Assembly (NCBI GenBank): GCA_015499985.1
Contig: JAAAUF010000091.1
Span: forward strand, 5,430 to 68,584
Source of the DNA: Haplosporangium gracile
Lineage: Eukaryota > Mortierellomycota > Mortierellomycetes > Mortierellales > Mortierellaceae
DNA: 63,155 bases
Reading direction: 5' to 3'
Shown: positions 57,543 to 63,155 of the stretch, one piece after another
Numbering within the stretch: position 1 is the first letter of the stretch
Layout of the letters: the number at the start of each line of letters is the position of its first letter
The notes under the pieces: model-generated
The model's input: the letters and a program-made list of their open reading frames with translations, nothing else
Told to the model about the DNA's origin: nothing
The model's database searches: none
Position numbers and translations under genes: made by a program

Positions 57543-59400
57543 GTGCTAAATTTAGAGCCATCCATCTTCCTCTACTCTTCATCCTGGAACTGCTGTCCAT
57601 CTTCAAAAACACCACCTCAGAACTCCATAACAACGGACGCCAATTGGAAACGAGACCCACCTACCTCCCGTTACTATTTACCTTAGAAGCACCTATCTTT
57701 TGCTCAGTTTGAATGAGCCTGGTCCAATCCAGTCCATCAATGGGTACCATTTCTACCAATGCTGCTCTATGAGCTTTTCACATGCTTTGAAGGTCTCAAA
57801 TAAAATGAAAATCATGTCATATGTGTTTGTTCATGAATGTGATGACTTTTATTTTTAGTAGTGCACACCTGTCATAGGATTGGGTCGCAGCTGCACCAAG
57901 ATATATCACGGGTCGGGTGCGCCCATTTTCTCCGATGCCCATCGTGGGAAAAGAAACATGCCAGAGGCATTTCTTTCCCATCTTGTCGCTCATTTTTCTT
58001 GGGTTACTAGAAACACCTACGCAAGCTAATGCCCATGAAACTATGGAAGCGCAGAAAGATTAATTGAGTAAAAATTTGAATGTATGTGTGAGATGTTGTA
58101 AACAAATCAAAGTCGCGCCGTAGGGAGAGGGAAGGGGGACTTGATCGGGATATCTTTCAACCCGCTCCGTATGCATCGTCTCACTCGGAACGGTTACCGC
58201 CGATAGTAGCTCCTCATTCGCATTCTATGCTACTGTTATTATCTCTGTATCGACGTGACCATGTAGGACAGGAAACGCAAACGTGTAAAAAGCACGAGAA
58301 ATCAAGCGGTTTGCTGCGCAAAATGTAACTATGCATCCTTCTTATTTTTTTTCTTCTTTGAAGCTTCATTCGCGTCCCGCCAATTTCAATATCCGCCATT
58401 CACCGCAAGTCTTTTATAATCATGAATACAAATACACCCGTCGCACTCTTTTTAGTCCCACCACCTGGGTCAATGTACTGATATCCAACGGTTGGCGTAA
58501 AAAGCGCGCAACATGTTGTCCCCCCTTCTTTTTTCTCCAGGGAAAGTGACACCGCATATCGCTGGTGCTCTTTTTTTTTCTTCTTTTCCCAGGATCGGCA
58601 TTTGAATCTACAGATACATGTAACCCTTCTTTTCTTAGAATAGAGAACATTTCGATTGTTCTCCCACGCTCGTCCTTTCTCTCAATAGTGTCCTTGGACC
58701 TGAGTGGATCAACTGATTGTGGTTCAACAAACACTAACTTTGCGCCTAATTGCCTTTGTACCCTGTTCCACGCCTATTGGCTCGTGCATTGTTGAACTAC
58801 CACAATAAAAATGTCCTGGTACACGGACGACGGGCGAGAACGTGCTTCCCGAGCAATTCCCCTTTATGCTGTTCACTGCCGAAATACTTTCCCTTGGTAC
58901 CTTACCTTTTGGACAAAATAACCCCATTCTACAAGCGCAATGTCGTAGGATGATGTATCCTCTTGCGAGAGTGTGCATACTGTGACCCGACTCTTGGTGG
59001 TATATGCAATGCACGAAGGAGTCTCATTTTGAGAACTTTCCCAGATTCTTTAATTTATTGGCGCAGTGCCGCCCGATCGAGTATCCAAACTCAACTCAGC
59101 GCGCTCTACACCTTCTAGAGTACAAGCGTATCGTCTGCAGCATACCATTTTTTCACAATACTGTATGTACATACATCAAGAATGTTTCTTCTTCCCTTTA
59201 TTCATACCCGCTATAATTCGCTCTCTTACGATTTACCTTGGGATCGGATGCGCTAGATTCGACCATAAATCGCTTCTTTGTGTACCTATTTGTGCTCTAT
59301 CAGTGCCTTGTACTGTACTTACGCTTACTTTGCTATTCTATGATACCATTGATACTACCACTTTCGAAAACGTGTTTGCGTCGTTTATTTCACAAAAAAT
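57543..59400. other. intergenic, 3' side of the ML pseudogene and upstream of the second ML gene
   Basis: No conserved frame was found. Frames at 58331-58549, 58420-58734 and 59066-59740 are fragmentary, and the last overlaps the start of the intact ML gene in another frame. Confidence 0.45.
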
Positions 59401-59408
59401 TATAAAAG
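59401..59408 (+). promoter_or_regulatory. TATA box of the ML-domain gene at 59520
   Basis: TATAAAAG lies 112 bp before the start codon, after A-rich DNA; an exact TATA consensus. Confidence 0.7.
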
Positions 59409-59519
59409 AACAGTACGATTTCGTTTTTTTCTCCTCATTCCTCAGATCACCACTTCGTATCCAAAGCACTCCTCTCCTCAGCCCTACCAAAGCATCCTTC
59501 TTAACCATTCTTATCCACC

Positions 59520-60256
59520 ATGCAGTTCACCTCAGTCTTCGCCGTCATCGCCATTGCCGCCCTCTCGACCGTCTCGGCCCAGTCTGGCGCCTACACCAAG
59601 TTCACCGACTGCGCTGCCGGCAAGCCCTCAGACTTGGCCATCAGCTCCCTCAGCCTGAGCCCTTCGCCCATGTGTCTTGGCGAGGACTACTGCCTCACCG
59701 CTACCGGTGCCCTGTCGACTCCCATCACCAAGGGCGCTAAGCTTGGTGTCTGGGGCAAGTACCTCAACCGCATTGTTTACAAAGACAGCGTTGATCTCTG
59801 CGACGTCCTGGCGGCCAGTGGTCAGAACTGCCCCATCCCCGAGACCACGACCGAGCTCAAGATTTGCCTCAAGCTCAAGCCCGATTTCTGGGAGGGTGTA
59901 AGTAGCAACTTTTATGTTTGTCGTACATGCTGAGAGATGTCTGTGTTTCGCTGTTGAAAAATATAAAAGACGATCATCGTCCTTATCGTGCACTGTCTCA
60001 CTTTTCTCTTGTTCTTTTGTCGTTCTTTCATATAGGTCACCACCCAGTTCGACTTTATCGCTACCAACGCGAACGATGACACCATTTTCTGTCAGCGAGG
60101 TATGAAAGCTCGTTTCTCACTTTGACCAGAGATGATGCACCTTTTTTGCTCCCGAGTCAACTTTAATAGGTGCTAATGCTTTTGTTTTTTATTTATTTTT
60201 TTCGTCCATTGTACTTCTTAGCTCTTGACCGCGGTCTCCAGGGCGCTACCTGCTAA
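59520..60256 (+). CDS. secreted ML-domain (MD-2-related lipid recognition, NPC2/PG-PI-TP-like) protein
   Basis: Three exons: 59520-59897, 60036-60099 and 60222-60256 (158 aa), GT-AG introns of phase 0 and 1. A signal peptide (MQFTSVFAVIAIAALSTVSA) is followed by an ML-type fold: SLSPSPMCLGEDYCLTATG, then PITKGAKLGVWGKYLNRIVY, LCDVLAASGQNCPIP and TQFDFIATNANDDTIFC, with paired Cys residues suited to disulfides. ML proteins are small beta-sandwiches that bind sterols or phospholipids (NPC2, fungal phosphatidylglycerol/phosphatidylinositol transfer protein). The protein is a bit shorter than typical family members but keeps the Cys framework. Its ligand is unknown. It is convergent with the third copy (394 bp between stop codons). 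Confidence 0.85.
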
Positions 60257-60650
60257 ATCAGATCACCCCCGCTCTTTCTTTTGCCATATTGCATGTAATG
60301 GTCATTCATCCATTTATTATTCAAAGCTGTGCCCACAAGTGATATGGAGTTCATCGTCTTTTATGCATTCAATAAAAATATGGATAGAAGCCCCCCAAAA
60401 ATAATTAGAAGGCAAAGAAGAAAAAAAGAAGCGAGGGGCTGCACAGTGCGAACGTTGAGCGCCAAGAGAAGAAGAAAAATGGTATGGTACACAGTTGCGC
60501 TTGCATTGCCACTTTTTATTATCAGACACATATTAAATGATCAACGTTCATTCCCGAAGAGCGGGAAAATGAGTGGGAAAAGATCTGAGGTGATGTGGAA
60601 TCTATCTTTGTGAGAATGAAGCAGAAAACGCGTCGAGAGCCGTGAGGGCC
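60257..60650. other. convergent intergenic region between two ML-domain genes
   Basis: AT-rich, with AATAAA-like words near 60370 (plus). It holds both transcript ends and nothing else recognisable. Confidence 0.5.
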
Positions 60651-60744
60651 TTAGTCACAGTACACTCCGGTCAGACCAGAAAGAGGAGCACCGCCCCCGT
60701 TAGGGTAGTTGGGAGCTATAATTAAAATAGACATACGTAGCAAA

Positions 60745-60777
<33 letters not shown>

Positions 60778-61454
60778 AGAAGAAAAAAAGAAGAAAAAAA
60801 AAGTGGATAATGGGATTAGAATACCACTTTTGGCGCTTTTTTTTGTTTGTCAACATTGTTCGGCGAACACAAGTAACAATAACTCACAAGGTGAACTTAC
60901 TCTTTTGAGAAAACAAGGTACCGCCATTTCCGTTGGTGGCCAAAAATTGGTACTCGTAGTTAATCTAGATAACACAGCAATATGGGACCAGAAATGAGTA
61001 TAAAAGAAATATCGAAGGAGCGAGACCAGAAAAGGAGGCGCAATTTTCTTTCCTTGATTAGTCGGTTCCACTAAGGGTAGGTACATACTTTGGGAGGCAA
61101 ATTGGGCTTGACATTGACACACAAGTTCAAATTGTAGGGCCCTGCAGGGATAGGGCAGGCTTGGCCGCTCGACGCCAGGAGAGGGCACAGGTCATGCTTG
61201 TCAGTGTAGATGGTCCTTCCAAGATATCTTCCTGTGATGGCGTAATTCGCACCTTCGACAATTGGAGCCGACAGAGTACCAGTGGCAGTGAGACAGAAGG
61301 GCTTGGTGATACACAGCGGGGATGGGGAAATGGAGTAGCCGGTAGTCTGGTATTGGGTAGGGTATGCGGTACCGTTCACGAGCTTAGTATACTGGGCCGA
61401 GACCGACGAGAGGGCGACGACGGCAAGAGCGGCGAAGGCAGCGGTAAATTTCAT
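60651..61454 (-). CDS. secreted ML-domain (NPC2/PG-PI-TP-like) protein, second intact copy
   Basis: Three exons: 61454-61089, 60964-60901 and 60715-60651 (164 aa). Exon 2 is 64 nt and the phases are 0 and 1, exactly as in the copy at 59520. Signal peptide MKFTAAFAALAVVALSSVSA. Family blocks: SISPSPLCITKPFCLTATG, PIVEGANYAITGRYLGRTIY, LCPLLASSGQACPIPAG and YEYQFLATNGNGG; the C-terminus ends GVYCD. The family binds lipids or sterols; the ligand here is unknown. Intron 2 contains a 26-nt homopolymer (T on the gene strand) near its 3' end. It is inverted with respect to the other two copies. Confidence 0.85.
60742..60802. repeat. A26 homopolymer followed by AAAAAAAGAAG repeats
   Basis: This lies inside intron 2 of the minus-strand ML gene, so the transcript reads a long T tract just upstream of the branch/acceptor region. 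It may be a polypyrimidine tract or retroposon poly(A); length is likely to vary and may be mis-assembled. Confidence 0.85.
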
Positions 61455-61522
61455 GGTATTCGATAAGGGAGAAGGGGAAGGGTGGAGGAAATACAGAAAC
61501 GGACAATGAGTTTTCTACTACC

Positions 61523-61530
61523 CTTTTATA
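61523..61530 (-). promoter_or_regulatory. TATA box of the ML-domain gene at 61454
   Basis: The minus strand reads TATAAAAG 69 bp before the start codon, an exact TATA consensus as in the sister gene. Confidence 0.7.
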
Positions 61531-63155
61531 CCTCACGAGGAATGTTTGTGGAAGAGATTGAACCGAGGCAGCATGGAAAGAGTCAGCTTGGCTTGCATGC
61601 AAGCGATTATGTGCCCCTGATCACCGAGAAGCACTGCGCGCATACGTTGGCAATTTCAAGAAAAAATAGTACAAATCACAAATGCAAGTTGGAAGTAAGT
61701 TAGGGGGTAAACGAGATTGCGAATGAAAAATAATACGGTTGACGCTGTTTGAGCAAAACATACACAAAACTGAACCTTGGAACATTCTATTACTCATGCA
61801 TGCAAGTTGGGCTGTTGTATTAGTTGTTTGTGTGTTTTGATTGTTGGAGCTACATTTTGTTGGTGGTACGATCTGGAAAGCTTTCGACGCAAACCCAAAA
61901 AAGCAAAGTGAACAAATGTAAAGCACACGTGCAAAATGGATACGAGAGAAAGAGAAGTGAGCATAACAAGTAAGAACCAACCAAGAGACTAGAAACAAAC
62001 GCTGAAGTGGAGAGTTCTGTTTTCATTTAGCGTTTCAAGTATCATTCGTTACCAACGATAGGAATTTGTTTGGCTAAAGGTACTTGCGACACTAGAGTGA
62101 TATGAACCCATAATGTTGAACCAACATCAAGCGGTAGTTGTGGCCTTTTGGCCACGCGCCAGTCTCAGCGACACTTTCTTGCCCTCTACCTTCTACTTTA
62201 GGCGATACGGAAAAAAATACATCAAAACAAACAGTGCCTCCACGCCAACCTTCCACCACTAAGAAAATGCACGGAAAAATGTGAGCCCAATCCAAACCGA
62301 ACGACACTACAAGGGTTTCTTTTTCTACTTGCGAGCAATGCGCCGCTCATGTGTTGCTGCCGAATGACTGCTCTCAGTATTTTTTAGAAACAAAAAAGGT
62401 ACACATCGCAAAACATTAGCTTCCTCCCTTGACATGATACTCAGAAGTGCAGTTACTAACGTTGGTGGTCCATGAGGAGAGAATGGTTAGCTAACCGCAG
62501 AGTTTTCAGTTTTCTCCTTCAAAAAATAAAAAAAGGAAGTGGACAGAGAAGAATAAACATCGCTATCAGAAAATGAAAGAGGGGGTAATGAACAAACACG
62601 GGATATCGTTCCTTGGAGTACTATCGACTCGCGGATTTATTACATACAAAACGCACACATATGTGGCAGGAAGCAGATGAAAGAGAGTGAGAGAGAGCAT
62701 TCGAAGAATTAAGATGGATAAAATATTTATTTGGCACTGAAAATAATCATTCAATAGGGTATGATGGGGCATGATCGGGTATGAGGTGGAGAGAAGAAAA
62801 AAAACGAGATGATCAAGGAAAAGTATTGTTGTTTAGACGGTAGGTGCGACGGAAGGGTCACAAAGAGGCAGAGTGTGGGGCTGGGGACGACTGGAGGCGA
62901 AGTTACGATGGGCGAAGGAGTAGAGCTGGGACGACGGTGCGCCAGGAAACAGGCAGAAAGGGTGTGTAAGTGAATGGAAGGAAGAACTTAGGCTAGATGA
63001 TTTATTGCAAGACAAGGTTAGAAAAGAAAAAGGAATAAAGGTCTACTTATACTAGAAACTTGGGACAGATTTAGACTACGTGTGGAATGGCGTGCTAGGG
63101 CCGTGTAAGGTAAGCGGGCGTACTAAACTAATGTAACATAAAACGGGTGACGTCA
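61531..63155. other. intergenic to the window end
   Basis: It holds the upstream region of the minus-strand ML gene and AT-rich DNA. Short minus-strand frames at 61621-61998, 62092-62307 and 62833-63015 have no motif or splice support. No gene is called. Confidence 0.45.

Noticed and set aside
58214..59216. Several 60-105 aa frames between the ML pseudogene and the second ML gene
   Set aside because: Short, overlapping on both strands and without motifs or splice support.

Overview
The window is nuclear DNA from a filamentous fungus. Genes are split by short GT-AG introns (mostly 75-185 bp), protein-coding exons are interrupted by polyQ/polyS/polyT tracts, and the gene set is fungal: RRP5, an HRR25-type casein kinase I, carnitine acetyltransferase, a CTI6-like PHD protein, many F-box proteins, a UMTA/LaeA-like methyltransferase and a GNS-type sulfatase. 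The number of divergent F-box proteins, the secreted ML-domain proteins and the pyrimidine-rich leaders suggest an early-diverging Mucoromycota lineage such as Mortierellaceae; this is an inference from gene content, not a database match. Two N runs (18849-18858 and 44512-44605) show that it is a draft assembly.

Layout. 0.5-10.6 kb: two minus-strand genes, a methyltransferase with a very long glutamine/serine-rich N-terminus and a six-exon CTI6-like PHD-finger gene whose start codon sits in a 4-nt coding exon followed by a 15-nt microexon. 11.7-24.5 kb: four divergent F-box genes surrounding a four-exon carnitine O-acetyltransferase. 24.7-28.0 kb: a transposon graveyard with a diverged MITE-like copy, a 24-bp perfect inverted repeat, Gag and zinc-knuckle/pol fragments of a retroelement, and a Tc1/mariner element with matching 36-bp terminal inverted repeats and a dead DD34E transposase. 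That element ends inside an unidentified minus-strand gene (to about 28.94 kb). 30.5-37.8 kb: a secreted sulfatase, then a large minus-strand RRM+YTH m6A-reader-type gene in six exons. 37.8-41.6 kb: low-complexity DNA. 41.6-44.3 kb: casein kinase I in six exons. 48.2-54.1 kb: RRP5 in six exons. 56.5-61.5 kb: three copies of a small secreted ML (MD-2-related lipid-recognition/NPC2-like) protein gene, two intact and convergent, one a pseudogene with frame lesions and a MITE inserted in its stop codon.

How the genes fit together. The conserved genes are independent eukaryotic units (rRNA processing, acetyl transfer, kinase signalling, chromatin, mRNA methylation reading), with no operon or evident biosynthetic cluster. 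Locally related sets are the F-box group and the ML-domain triplet; the ML genes share intron phases and each has a TATA box 60-110 bp before its start codon. I found no tRNA, rRNA or CRISPR array. I did not find a convincing wholly new system. The most informative local biology is the ML triplet with its MITE-altered pseudogene and the Tc1 insertion that truncates an unidentified gene.
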